NCBI RefSeq assembly: GCF_042678485.1
Contig: NZ_JBHTKR010000002.1
Coordinates: 556,401 to 620,400 of the forward strand
Length of the DNA: 64,000 nt
Direction of reading: 5' to 3'
Source: Seohaeicola saemankumensis
Lineage (GTDB): Bacteria; Pseudomonadota; Alphaproteobacteria; Rhodobacterales; Rhodobacteraceae
The first letter of the stretch is position 1. The number at the start of each line of letters is the position of its first letter. This document shows, piece by piece, positions 49,239 through 58,127 of this stretch. The translations under genes were made by a program, and so were the position numbers. The notes under the pieces are model-generated. The model saw nothing but the letters and a program-made list of their open reading frames with translations, did not search any database and was not told the DNA's origin.

Positions 49239-52200
49239 ATGAAGATCGAGAGAAAATTCACCAAAGCCGGACAGGATGCTTACGCGGAACTGGAGTTCCG
49301 CACGACGGCTTCGGAGATCCGCAACCCCGACGGGACAGTCGTTTTCCGCCTCGACGCCGTCGAAGTGCCGGAAAGCTGGTCGCAGGTCGCGTCCGATGTC
49401 ATCGCGCAGAAATACTTCCGCAAGGCCGGCATTCCGCAGAAGCTCAAGAAAGTCGCCGAAAAGGGCGTGCCTGAGTTCCTGTGGCGCTCGGTTCCGGCCG
49501 GCGACAAGGTGGAAACCACCGGCGAAACCTCGTCCAAGCAGGTGTTTGATCGTCTGGCCGGCGCCTGGGCCTATTGGGGCTGGAAGGGCGGCTATTTCTC
49601 GACCGAGGAAGACGCGCGCGCCTATTTCGACGAGATGCGCTTCATGCTGGCGACCCAGCGCGCCGCGCCCAACAGCCCGCAGTGGTTCAACACCGGTCTG
49701 CATTGGGCCTACGGCATCGATGGCCCGTCCCAGGGGCATTACTATGTCGATTACCAGACCAAGGAGCTGACCAAGTCGACCAGCGCCTATGAGCACCCGC
49801 AGCCCCATGCCTGCTTTATCCAGTCGGTCAAGGATGACCTGGTGGGTGATGGCGGCATCATGGATCTGTGGGTCCGCGAGGCGCGCCTGTTCAAATACGG
49901 CTCGGGCACCGGCACCAACTTCTCGTCCCTGCGCGCCGATGGCGAGCGCCTGTCGGGCGGCGGCAAATCCTCGGGCCTGATGGGCTTCCTGAAGATCGGT
50001 GACCGCGCAGCGGGCGCCATCAAGTCGGGCGGCACCACGCGCCGCGCGGCCAAGATGGTCATCGTCGACGCCGATCACCCCGATATCCAGGAATACATCA
50101 ACTGGAAGGTGAAAGAGGAACAGAAGGTCGCCAGCATCGTCGCCGGCTCGAAGATGCACGAGCAGAAGCTGAACGCGATCTTCGCCGCGATCAAGGCCTG
50201 GGACGGCAGCACCGAGGATTCGGTTGATCCCGCCAAGAACCCGCAGCTGAAGGACGCGATCCGCGGCGCTAAAAAGGTGATGATACCCGAGACTTACGTC
50301 AAGCGCGTGCTGGATTACGCCAAGCAGGGCTATGGGTCGATCGAATTCCCGACCTATGACACCGATTGGGATAGCGAAGCCTACGCATCCGTGTCGGGCC
50401 AGAACTCCAACAACTCGGTCCGCGTTACCGATGCGTTCCTGAAAGCGGTCGAGAACGATGCCGATTGGGAACTGATCCGCCGCACCGACGGGTCGGTCGC
50501 CAAGACGATCAAGGCGCGCGATCTGTGGGAAGATATCGGGCACGCCGCATGGGCCTGCGCCGATCCCGGCATCCAGTATCACGATACGGTCAACGATTGG
50601 CACACCTGCCCCGAAGACGGGGCGATCCGCGGATCGAACCCCTGCTCGGAATACATGTTCCTTGACGATACGGCCTGCAACCTGGCCTCGATGAACCTGC
50701 TGACCTTCTACAAGGACGGCGAATTCCAGGTCGAGGACTACATGCACGCCACCCGTCTGTGGACCGTGACCCTGGAAATCAGCGTGATGATGGCGCAGTT
50801 CCCCTCGAAGGAAATCGCGCAGCTGTCCTATGAGTTCCGCACGCTGGGTCTGGGCTATGCCAATATCGGCGGCCTGCTGATGAACATGGGCCTTGGCTAT
50901 GACAGCGACGAAGGTCGCGCCATGTGCGCCGCGCTGACCGCGATCATGACCGGCGTGTCCTATGCCACATCCGCCGAGATGGCGGGCGAACTGGGCGCCT
51001 TCGACGGCTATGCCCGCAACAAGGCCCACATGCTGCGCGTCATCCGCAACCATCGCAACGCCGCCTATGGTGCGACCGATGGCTACGAGGCGCTGGCCAC
51101 CAAGCCGGTTCCGCTGGACCATGCCAACTGCCCCGATCCACGTCTGGTCGATATCGCCATGTCCGCCTGGGACGAGGCGCTGCGCCTTGGGGAACAGCAT
51201 GGCTACCGCAACGCCCAGACTTCGGTGATCGCGCCCACCGGCACCATCGGCCTGGTGATGGATTGCGACACCACGGGGATCGAGCCTGACTTCGCCCTGG
51301 TGAAGTTCAAGAAGCTGGCCGGTGGCGGTTACTTCAAGATCATCAACCACTCGGTTCCGGCAGCACTGGAAAAGCTGGGTTATGGCTCGGCCCAGATCGA
51401 AGAGATCGTGTCCTATGCCGTCGGTCACGGCAGCATCGGCAACGCACCCGGCATCAACACCACCAGCCTGATCGGCCACGGCTTCGGCCCGCGCGAGATC
51501 GAGAAGGTGGAAGCTGCGCTGGGTTCCGCCTTCGATATCCGCTTTGTCTTCAACCAGTGGACGCTGGGGACCGAGTTCTGCCAGAACGTGCTGGGCATCC
51601 CGGCCGAAAAGCTGAACGATCCCACCTTCGACCTGCTGCGCCACCTGGGCTACAGCAAGGCCGATATCGAGGCGGCGAACGATCACGTCTGCGGCACGAT
51701 GACCCTGGAAGGTGCACCGCATCTGGACACGGCGCATTACCACGTCTTCGATTGCGCCAACCCCTGCGGCAAGAAGGGCAAGCGTTACCTGAGCGTGAAC
51801 AGCCATATCTACATGATGGCGGCGGCGCAGTCCTTCATCTCGGGCGCCATTTCCAAGACGATCAACATGCCCAATGATGCAACCATCGAGGATTGCCAGA
51901 AAGCCTATGAGCTGAGCTGGAAACTGGGGGTCAAGGCCAACGCGCTCTATCGTGACGGCTCCAAGCTTAGCCAGCCGCTGGCATCGGCCCTGGTCGAGGA
52001 TGATGACGAGGCGCTGGAGATCCTGGAAAGCGGATCGGCCCAGGAAAAGGCCGCCGTCATCGCCGAGAAGATCGTCGAGAAGATCATCATCAAGGAAATC
52101 GCCCGTGGCCGTGAAAAGCTGCCCGAGCGGCGCAAGGGCTATACCCAGAAGGCCATCGTCGGCGGTCACAAGGTCTATCTGCGGACCGGCGAATATGCCG

Positions 52201-52916
52201 ATGGCCAGCTGGGCGAGATCTTCATCGACATGCACAAGGAAGGTGCGGGTTTCCGCGCGATGATGAACAACTTCGCCATCGCCGTGTCCGTGGGTCTTCA
52301 GTATGGCGTGCCGCTGGAAGAGTTCGTGGATGCCTTCACCTTTACCAAGTTCGAGCCCGCAGGGCTGGTGCAGGGCAATGACTCGATCAAGAACGCGACC
52401 TCGATCCTGGATTACATCTTCCGCGAGCTGGCCGTGTCATACCTGGATCGCACCGATCTGGCCCACGTGAAACCGCAGGGCGCCAGCTTCGATGACCTGG
52501 GGCGTGGCGAGGAGGAAGGCGTGTCCAACGTCGCCGAAATCTCCGAGAACGCGGCCTCGCGCAGCCTTGAGGTGCTCAAGCAGATCAGCTCGACCGGCTA
52601 TCTTCGCAAGCGCCTGCCGCAGGAACTGGTGGTGTTCCAGGGTGGTCAGAACGGCATGAACGAGCTGATGCGTACAGGCACCGATCCGGTCATGGCGCTG
52701 CAGACCCTGGTGCCCGAAACCAGCATCCGTGCGTCCGCCAGCGTCACCACGACGACGGCCATGGCCAGCGGCACGGTGACGATGGATGCGCGCACCAAGG
52801 CCAAGATGCAGGGCTACGAGGGCGAGGCCTGCGGCGATTGCGGCAACTACACGCTGGTCCGCAACGGCACCTGCATGAAGTGCAACACCTGCGGCGCAAC
52901 AAGCGGCTGTAGCTGA
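49239..52916 (+). CDS. nrdJ: Vitamin B12-dependent (class II) ribonucleoside-diphosphate reductase
   Basis: A 1225-residue adenosylcobalamin-dependent RNR making deoxynucleotides without oxygen requirement. The catalytic core shows the GSNPCSEYMFLDDTACNLAS block with the active-site cysteine/glutamate, the ATP-cone-free N-terminus, and TSVIAPTGTIGLVMD. The C-terminal tail ends in a cysteine-rich zinc-ribbon-like segment (CGDCGNYTLV, CMKCNTCGATSGCS) that carries the redox cysteines. This large form is common in Rhodobacterales. GGGGCAAGCC precedes the ATG. The probable NrdR boxes lie upstream. Confidence 0.97.
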   Translation: MKIERKFTKAGQDAYAELEFRTTASEIRNPDGTVVFRLDAVEVPESWSQVASDVIAQKYFRKAGIPQKLKKVAEKGVPEFLWRSVPAGDKVETTGETSSKQVFDRLAGAWAYWGWKGGYFSTEEDARAYFDEMRFMLATQRAAPNSPQWFNTGLHWAYGIDGPSQGHYYVDYQTKELTKSTSAYEHPQPHACFIQSVKDDLVGDGGIMDLWVREARLFKYGSGTGTNFSSLRADGERLSGGGKSSGLMGFLKIGDRAAGAIKSGGTTRRAAKMVIVDADHPDIQEYINWKVKEEQKVASIVAGSKMHEQKLNAIFAAIKAWDGSTEDSVDPAKNPQLKDAIRGAKKVMIPETYVKRVLDYAKQGYGSIEFPTYDTDWDSEAYASVSGQNSNNSVRVTDAFLKAVENDADWELIRRTDGSVAKTIKARDLWEDIGHAAWACADPGIQYHDTVNDWHTCPEDGAIRGSNPCSEYMFLDDTACNLASMNLLTFYKDGEFQVEDYMHATRLWTVTLEISVMMAQFPSKEIAQLSYEFRTLGLGYANIGGLLMNMGLGYDSDEGRAMCAALTAIMTGVSYATSAEMAGELGAFDGYARNKAHMLRVIRNHRNAAYGATDGYEALATKPVPLDHANCPDPRLVDIAMSAWDEALRLGEQHGYRNAQTSVIAPTGTIGLVMDCDTTGIEPDFALVKFKKLAGGGYFKIINHSVPAALEKLGYGSAQIEEIVSYAVGHGSIGNAPGINTTSLIGHGFGPREIEKVEAALGSAFDIRFVFNQWTLGTEFCQNVLGIPAEKLNDPTFDLLRHLGYSKADIEAANDHVCGTMTLEGAPHLDTAHYHVFDCANPCGKKGKRYLSVNSHIYMMAAAQSFISGAISKTINMPNDATIEDCQKAYELSWKLGVKANALYRDGSKLSQPLASALVEDDDEALEILESGSAQEKAAVIAEKIVEKIIIKEIARGREKLPERRKGYTQKAIVGGHKVYLRTGEYADGQLGEIFIDMHKEGAGFRAMMNNFAIAVSVGLQYGVPLEEFVDAFTFTKFEPAGLVQGNDSIKNATSILDYIFRELAVSYLDRTDLAHVKPQGASFDDLGRGEEEGVSNVAEISENAASRSLEVLKQISSTGYLRKRLPQELVVFQGGQNGMNELMRTGTDPVMALQTLVPETSIRASASVTTTTAMASGTVTMDARTKAKMQGYEGEACGDCGNYTLVRNGTCMKCNTCGATSGCS

Positions 52917-52928
52917 GGAAGATTGGGG

Positions 52929-52946
52929 GGGCGCTTTCGGGCGCCC
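52929..52946 (+). terminator. Weak hairpin after nrdJ
   Basis: GGGCGC and GCGCCC pair around a six-base loop, 12 bases after the nrdJ stop, with only two T residues following. Confidence 0.4.
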
Positions 52947-52960
52947 TTCACGTGAACGAG

Positions 52961-53030
52961 GTGGGACTCCGCCAAAATCCCTTGGATTTTAACTCTGTCC
53001 CACTTCGCAGGTTTCCGGTGGAAGCCTGCG
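52961..53030. repeat. Nested and tandem hairpins downstream of nrdJ
   Basis: GTGGGAC (52961-52967) pairs with GTCCCAC (52997-53003) around an inner pair AAAATCC / GGATTTT (52974-52990). A second hairpin, CGCAGGTTTCC (53006-53016) with GGAAGCCTGCG (53020-53030), follows directly. No gene is present. The layout resembles an intergenic REP-like element. Confidence 0.6.
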
Positions 53031-53121
53031 TGACACGGGGCAGGTGCGCTTGCCCCGCGCGGATCGGGACGCAGGCGAAACGTTCCGAGCGGTTAACATA
53101 TTGAGCCCGATCCGTGAAACT

Positions 53122-53147
53122 GGAGGGATGCTTGCATCCCTCCTTTT
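53122..53147 (+). terminator. Strong rho-independent terminator
   Basis: Perfect nine-base stem GGAGGGATG / CATCCCTCC with a four-base loop, then T4. It lies 206 bases after nrdJ and may end that transcript after the hairpin array. Confidence 0.75.
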
Positions 53148-53178
53148 CCTTTTATGGCAATGGCTTATGCGGCGATGT

Positions 53179-54237
53179 TCATGCGGCTTTGCCGGGGGCT
53201 GCGCGCATCAGCATCCCGAACAGGTCGCGGGGGTCATCGGGGTCGGCCAGCAGATCCAGCGGCTGGAAGAAGGCGGTGCCTTTGATCCGGTCGCGGATAT
53301 AGCGCAGGGCGCTGAAATCCTCGATCGCGAAGCCCACGCTGTCAAAGAGCGTGATCTGGCGCGCGTCGCGGCGCCCCTGGGCCTGCCCGGTGATGACCTG
53401 CCACAGCTCTGTGACCGGGTGATCGGGGGCAAGCTGCTGGATCTCGCCCTCGATCCGGGTCTGTTCGGGATATTCCACGAAGATCGCGGACCGCCGAAGG
53501 ATGTCGGGATGCAGTTCGGTCTTGCCCGGACAGTCACCGCCGATCGCGTTGATATGCACGCCCGCGCCCACCATGTTGTCGGTCAGGATCGTTGCATATT
53601 GCTTGTCCGCCGTGCAGGTGGTGATGATCTGCGCGCCCAGGATCGCCTCTTGCGGGGTGGTGCAGGCGGTCACTTGCAGGCCCGATCCGGCCAGGTTGCG
53701 TTTGGCCTTGGCGGTGGCGGCGGGGTCGATGTCGTAAAGCCGCACATGGCTGATCCCGCAGATTGCCTGCATGGCCAGGCACTGAAATTCCGATTGCGCG
53801 CCATTGCCGATCATCGCCATGGTCGTGGCCCCCGCCGGGGCCAGATGCCTTGCGGCCATGGCCGAGGTGGCCGCGGTGCGGATCGCGGTCAGCAGCGTCA
53901 TCTCGGACAGCAGGACCGGATAGCCATTGTCGACCCGCGCCAGCATCCCGAAGGCGGTCACGGTCTGTAACCCGGTCCGCATGTTGCCGGGATGACCGTT
54001 CACGTATTTGAACCCGTAAAGATCGCCGTCCGAGGTGGGCATGAGTTCGATCACGCCCACGTCGGAATGGCTGGCCACGCGGGGCGTCTTGTCGAAATGC
54101 GGCCAGCGCCTGAAATCATCCTCGATGCAGGTCGCAAGCTCGGTCAGGACGCGGGGCAGGCCGATGTGATGCACAAGGCCCATCATGTGATCGACCGACA
54201 CGAAGGGGACCAGCGCCTTGTCGGAGGGGGTCTGCAT
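53179..54237 (-). CDS. Ornithine cyclodeaminase
   Basis: A 352-residue NAD-dependent ornithine cyclodeaminase / mu-crystallin family protein, converting ornithine to proline and ammonia. Rossmann part MAMIGNGAQSEFQCLAMQAI, YPVLLSEMTLLTAIRTAATSA and GGDCPGKTELHP are present and fit the true OCD branch. The ATG at 54237 follows AGGAG; upstream codons are not supported. It lies just downstream of the arginase gene and fits an arginine to ornithine to proline route. Confidence 0.92.
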   Translation of the reverse strand: MQTPSDKALVPFVSVDHMMGLVHHIGLPRVLTELATCIEDDFRRWPHFDKTPRVASHSDVGVIELMPTSDGDLYGFKYVNGHPGNMRTGLQTVTAFGMLARVDNGYPVLLSEMTLLTAIRTAATSAMAARHLAPAGATTMAMIGNGAQSEFQCLAMQAICGISHVRLYDIDPAATAKAKRNLAGSGLQVTACTTPQEAILGAQIITTCTADKQYATILTDNMVGAGVHINAIGGDCPGKTELHPDILRRSAIFVEYPEQTRIEGEIQQLAPDHPVTELWQVITGQAQGRRDARQITLFDSVGFAIEDFSALRYIRDRIKGTAFFQPLDLLADPDDPRDLFGMLMRAAPGKAA

Positions 54238-54252
54238 GGGTGGCTCCTGCTG

Positions 54253-54279
54253 GATTGAGTATTTGGGGAAAGATGAAAC
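54253..54279 (-). repeat. Dispersed intergenic motif, copy 4
   Basis: GAGTATTTGGGGAAAGATG with flanks is the clearest copy of the motif; it lies between arginase and ornithine cyclodeaminase genes. Confidence 0.55.
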
Positions 54280-54286
54280 GGACAGG

Positions 54287-55216
54287 TCAGGCATAGGCGC
54301 GGGTCGGGCGATCGAAGACCCGCCGCCCGAGGGCCGAGGCTGCCAGATCGACCATCAACTGCGCCGTGCGCCCGCGATCGTCGAGGAACGGGTTCAATTC
54401 GACCAGGTCGAGCGAGGTCATCAAGGCGCTGTCATGCAGCATCTCCATCACCAGATGCGCCTCGCGGACGGTGGCGCCGCCCGGTACGGTCGTCACGACG
54501 CCAGGTGCGGCAGCCGGATCAATGAAATCCACATCCAGCGAGACATGCAGCGCGCCACCGGCGGCCGCGACCTTGTCGAGAAACACGCCCAGCGGCCGGG
54601 CGATCCCGGTCTCGTCGATTTCGCGCATGTCATGGCGGTGGATCGCGCTGTCCTGCAAGGCGCTGCGTTCCGCCGGATCGACAGAGCGCAGCCCGATGAT
54701 GCAAATGTTTTCCTGCGGGATCGGCGCGGTCAGCGGCGGAAAGCCGTCAAAGCCGGCGCGCCCGGTGACATAGGCCAGGGGTGTGCCGTGCAGATGGCCC
54801 GAGGTGCTGCTGTGCGGCGTATGGTAATCGCTATGCGCATCCAGCCAGAGCACGAATTGCGGGCGTCCCTGGGTATGGGCATGGGCCGCGACACCGGCCA
54901 CGCTGCCCAGCGACAGGCTGTGATCGCCCCCCATGAAGATCGGCAGGCCTTGCCCCATCGCGGCTTGCGCGGCCGCCGACAGTGTTTGCGTCCAGCCGAT
55001 GGTCTCGGCCAGGGCATGCAGATGCGGCAGGGCATCGGCGGGGGCTGTGACGGGGGCAGGGGTCAGGTTGCCGCGGTCGGTGACCCGGTGGCCCAGATCG
55101 GCCAGCGCATCGGCCAGCCCGGCGGTGCGATAGGCATCGGGGCCCATCAGGCACCCCCGGCTGCGCTTGCCGCTGTCCACGGGGCAGCCGATCAGGATGA
55201 TGTCTTGCAGGGTCAT
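54287..55216 (-). CDS. rocF: Arginase
   Basis: A 309-residue manganese arginase. The three metal-binding blocks are GGDHSLSLGSV, WLDAHSDYHT and SLDVDFIDPAAAPGV. It hydrolyses arginine to ornithine and urea. It is the first gene of a minus-strand pair with ornithine cyclodeaminase and faces a divergent Lrp-type regulator. Confidence 0.95.
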   Translation of the reverse strand: MTLQDIILIGCPVDSGKRSRGCLMGPDAYRTAGLADALADLGHRVTDRGNLTPAPVTAPADALPHLHALAETIGWTQTLSAAAQAAMGQGLPIFMGGDHSLSLGSVAGVAAHAHTQGRPQFVLWLDAHSDYHTPHSSTSGHLHGTPLAYVTGRAGFDGFPPLTAPIPQENICIIGLRSVDPAERSALQDSAIHRHDMREIDETGIARPLGVFLDKVAAAGGALHVSLDVDFIDPAAAPGVVTTVPGGATVREAHLVMEMLHDSALMTSLDLVELNPFLDDRGRTAQLMVDLAASALGRRVFDRPTRAYA

Positions 55217-55328
55217 GGGGCCTCCTGTGATGTTTGCAGGTGTATCATGCCATTTCGGGATGGAATATAGCCGGCAAAATGATCAATATGTGCCAAGGAT
55301 TGTCAAATCGGACAAAGGAACCGCCAAA

Positions 55329-55757
55329 ATGGATGATACGGATCAGGCCTTGATCCGCGCGTTGCGTCACGATGCCCGCGCCTCGCTTTCGGCGCTGTCG
55401 GATCAGCTTGGCGTGTCGCGGACCACGGTCCGGGCGCGGATCGAGCGGCTGCAACGGCAGGGCGACATCATCGGTTTCAGTGTCGTGCTGAAAGGCGATG
55501 TGGCGCAGGATCCGGTGCGCGGCCTGATGATGATCGCGGTGGAGGGGCGCGGCGCCGAACGTATTCAGCGCCAGCTGACTGGCCTGACCGAGGTGCGCGC
55601 AGTGCATAACACCAATGGCCGCTGGGACATGATCATCGAGATCGGCACCGCCACGCTGGAGGATCTGGATCGCGCACTGGCCGCAATTCGCCGTCTGGAA
55701 GGCGTTGTCAGTTCCGAGACGAACCTTCTGCTGAGCACCCGCAAGTCGGGCCGCTGA
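55329..55757 (+). CDS. Lrp/AsnC-family transcriptional regulator
   Basis: A 142-residue Lrp/AsnC protein: N-terminal helix-turn-helix (DQALIRALRHDARASLSALS, SRTTVRARIERLQRQG) and a C-terminal effector domain with VHNTNGRWDMIIEI. It is divergent from arginase, separated by 112 bases, which suggests control of that pair by arginine or ornithine; this is inference. ATG at 55329 has AAAGGAA upstream. Confidence 0.92.
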   Translation: MDDTDQALIRALRHDARASLSALSDQLGVSRTTVRARIERLQRQGDIIGFSVVLKGDVAQDPVRGLMMIAVEGRGAERIQRQLTGLTEVRAVHNTNGRWDMIIEIGTATLEDLDRALAAIRRLEGVVSSETNLLLSTRKSGR

Positions 55758-55774
55758 CGCCGGGGGGACGGATG

Positions 55775-56248
55775 TCAGCGCGCCGCGCGCAGCGCCATCA
55801 GCCAGAGGCCCGCAAGCCCCAGCGATACCAGCGCATTCCAGCTTGCCATGGACAGGCCGAACATCTCCCACGGCACCTCATCGCAGCGGATCAGCGGCGC
55901 TGCCATGATCTGCGCGAAAAGATCCTGCGCCGATTGACCGGCGACACCGCCACCGCTGCAGGAGGCCGGACCCTCCCACCAGCCGCGCTCGACCCCGGTG
56001 TGATAAGCGCCGATACCGGAAGTGGCGAACGCCGCCAGCGCGCCCAGGCCCGCCAGCCATGCGGCCGGTAGAAACGCCAGCATCGCAAGGCCGCCGATCC
56101 CGATCGCCGCCACATGTGGCCACCGCTGCCAGATGCACAGTTTGCACGGTGCCATGCCGCCGATATGCTGAAAGGCCAGCGCGCCCAGCATCAGGGCGGC
56201 CGATCCGGCAGCGGCAAGGATCATCCAGTGGCGCGCGGTCAGTGTCAC
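55775..56248 (-). CDS. dsbB: Disulfide bond formation protein DsbB
   Basis: A 157-residue four-helix membrane protein. First redox pair Cys35-x-x-Cys38 (APCKLCIWQRWPH); second pair Cys97 and Cys122. DsbB reoxidises DsbA by passing electrons to quinone. Its start overlaps the preceding gene's stop by four bases, so it is coupled to the DedA-like gene. Confidence 0.93.
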   Translation of the reverse strand: MTLTARHWMILAAAGSAALMLGALAFQHIGGMAPCKLCIWQRWPHVAAIGIGGLAMLAFLPAAWLAGLGALAAFATSGIGAYHTGVERGWWEGPASCSGGGVAGQSAQDLFAQIMAAPLIRCDEVPWEMFGLSMASWNALVSLGLAGLWLMALRAAR

Positions 56249-56823
56249 AGGAAGCGTACTCCGTAGAACCCGGCCAGCAGGATGATCACGAACAGGGTGA
56301 ACAGCAAGCCCAGACGCTTTTCGATGAAATCACGAATAGGTGCGCCGAACTTCCACAGCAGCGCCGCCACGATGAAAAAACGCAGGCCGCGCGCGATGAT
56401 CGAGGTGACGATGAAGGTGCCCAGCGGCAGGCCCGTCCAGCCTGACATGATGGTGATGACCTTGTAGGGAAAGGGCGTGATCCCCGCGATCAGCACCGGC
56501 CAGAAGCCGAATTCGTTGAAGCGGGTGTTGAACGCCTCCATCGCGTCGCCCTTGCCGAGCGCCTCGAGGATGGGCTGGCCCAGCGTCTCGTAGAAAAACG
56601 CGCCGATCACATAGCCCAGCACGCCCCCCAGGACCGAGGAAACCAGTGCCACACCTGCGATCAGCCAGGCGCGGTTGGGCCGCGCCAGGATCATCGGGAT
56701 CATCAACACGTCCGGGGGGATCGGAAAGACCGAGGATTCGATGAAGGACACGACAGCCAGAACCCACAGGGCGCGCGGATGCAGCGCCTGTCGCAGGGTC
56801 CAGTCGTAAAGTGATCGTATCAT
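56245..56823 (-). CDS. YqaA/DedA-like membrane protein
   Basis: A 192-residue SNARE-associated/DedA-superfamily protein of the short YqaA type, with helices around residues 13-35, 45-70, 100-125 and 135-190. Conserved marks include SFIESSVFPIPPDVLMIP and LIAGITPFPYKVITIMSG. DedA-family proteins are thought to move lipids across the membrane. The ATG at 56823 gives MIRSLYDW; the open frame continues upstream without family match. Overlaps dsbB by four bases. Confidence 0.87.
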   Translation of the reverse strand: MIRSLYDWTLRQALHPRALWVLAVVSFIESSVFPIPPDVLMIPMILARPNRAWLIAGVALVSSVLGGVLGYVIGAFFYETLGQPILEALGKGDAMEAFNTRFNEFGFWPVLIAGITPFPYKVITIMSGWTGLPLGTFIVTSIIARGLRFFIVAALLWKFGAPIRDFIEKRLGLLFTLFVIILLAGFYGVRFL

Positions 56824-57006
56824 GCTGTTGCCCGTCGTTGCGCCCCGAGGGCCATGCCTGCCCCGCACCCCTGTTCTGGCCGGGTGTTTACCTGTCCGCT
56901 AAGCTGCCGCAAAGGGAAAACGCGCCGTCCCGGTCTGATACCGCACGTTTTCGACTGGACGCAGCAGCAGACCGGCGATAGATCAGCATGGCGCAAGACA
57001 GCCTGT

Positions 57007-57090
57007 GCGGGTGTGGCGGAATGGTAGACGCGAGGGTCTCAAACACCCTTACCTCACGGTGTGTCGGTTCGAGTCCGACCACCCGCACCA
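57007..57090 (+). tRNA. tRNA-Leu, anticodon CAA
   Basis: An 84-base class II tRNA with CCA encoded. Acceptor arms GCGGGTG / CACCCGC, anticodon arm AGGGT-CTCAAAC-ACCCT with anticodon CAA, variable arm and GGTTCGAGTCC T-arm are seen. Its 3' end marks a sharp change in sequence character and is a likely integration site. Confidence 0.95.
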
Positions 57091-57206
57091 TCTTTCCCAA
57101 AATGGGATTGATTTTAAAGGAAAAAATAAGACAGTAGCTTGATGGTCCCCCGTCTGGTCCCCCAGTGCATCGATGATGGCCTTGTGGTGGCAAGCTTTGA
57201 AGACGG

Positions 57207-58127
57207 TCATTCTTTCGACGTTGCGTTTGACAAGAGGTGCCATAGACCCTTTGTTGCCGTCGATCTGTCTTGAAGTCGTATGCGATGACGGGTGCGATAG
57301 AGTCCTAAATCAGAAAGATTGATCTTCCGGCCTGCTTCTAAGCCGGAGCCTCGGTAATCACCCATCCGGGTGTAGCCTTGCTGGACCAGATAATTGTGGA
57401 CTGCATCGGCTGCCACGATCAGCGAGACGCCTTCCTTGGTTTCCGCAGGCACATAGCCCTTGTAGCCGTTCAGCTGGGCGATCTTGGTGGTCGCCTTGGC
57501 CTGTTCCTTGGACCGCAGATCCCGCAGGTATCCAAGGACGAACTCCACGCCCTTGGGTTCGGTCTCAGCCAGCGTCTTCAGGCCCGTCTTCACAGCCGGA
57601 TCCAGCATCTCCACTGCATAGAGGCTGACCAGTCGATCGATCGAGGCCACCAGCTCCGGGCTGGGATCCTTGACCATGGCACCATTGTCACCGGCCAGCA
57701 TGGCAATCGCCATCGCGTTCCGGGCAAAGAAGTGGTTCTCCTTGTCGAGCTTGTAGCTCGTCATGAACTGGGCCAGATCCTTGGCCTTCTCGATGTAGAC
57801 CTTCTCCAGGTTCTTCTTCGACAGACCCTTGAGCGTCTCTTCTTCCTTGCTGATCGCCAGATCGAGCTTGGAACTGTCGCTCAGCATCTCCCGTATATTC
57901 CGGATCCTTATGGTCTCCCCAAGGGCAGCCAGATCAGTCCGGGCCAGGCCCAGATGCAGCTGTCCCCATTCGACATCCGTCAGCTTGCGGGAGAACTGCT
58001 CCCCGATGATCTTCGGCATGTCCTGCCGGAAGATCTGACGGATCCGAGACACAGCAGACTTGACTGGGTTCATGAGCTGGAACATGTCCCGGTTCTCATC
58101 GGTGATCCCCATGACCTCATCGGCCAA
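57207..58127 (-). pseudogene. Fragment of a large, probably phage-derived protein
   Basis: An open frame of about 306 codons with no proper start: it opens on TTG, and the frame upstream reaches a stop after eight residues that read like an internal segment. It ends in a run (LGLYRTRHRIRLQDRSTATK) that does not resemble the rest, as if spliced to other sequence. The body is helical and charged, with FQLMNPVKSAVSRIRQIF and LKTLAETEPKGVEFVLGYLR. Such composition is seen in very large phage structural or polyvalent proteins; I do not recognise the family with certainty. Adjacent to tRNA-Leu, it fits an integrated element that has decayed. Confidence 0.5.

Noticed and set aside
49092..52235. Minus-strand open frame of about 1047 codons opposite nrdJ
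   Set aside because: Antisense shadow of nrdJ with no ribosome site or family pattern.
56888..57193. Minus-strand open frame across tRNA-Leu (reads RVVGLEPTH)
   Set aside because: Known antisense-of-tRNA artefact; the plus strand carries a clear tRNA-Leu.
57049..57243. Possible integrase tail next to tRNA-Leu
   Set aside because: Only about 60 codons, part of them antisense to the tRNA, and no tyrosine recombinase motif; not enough to call an integrase.
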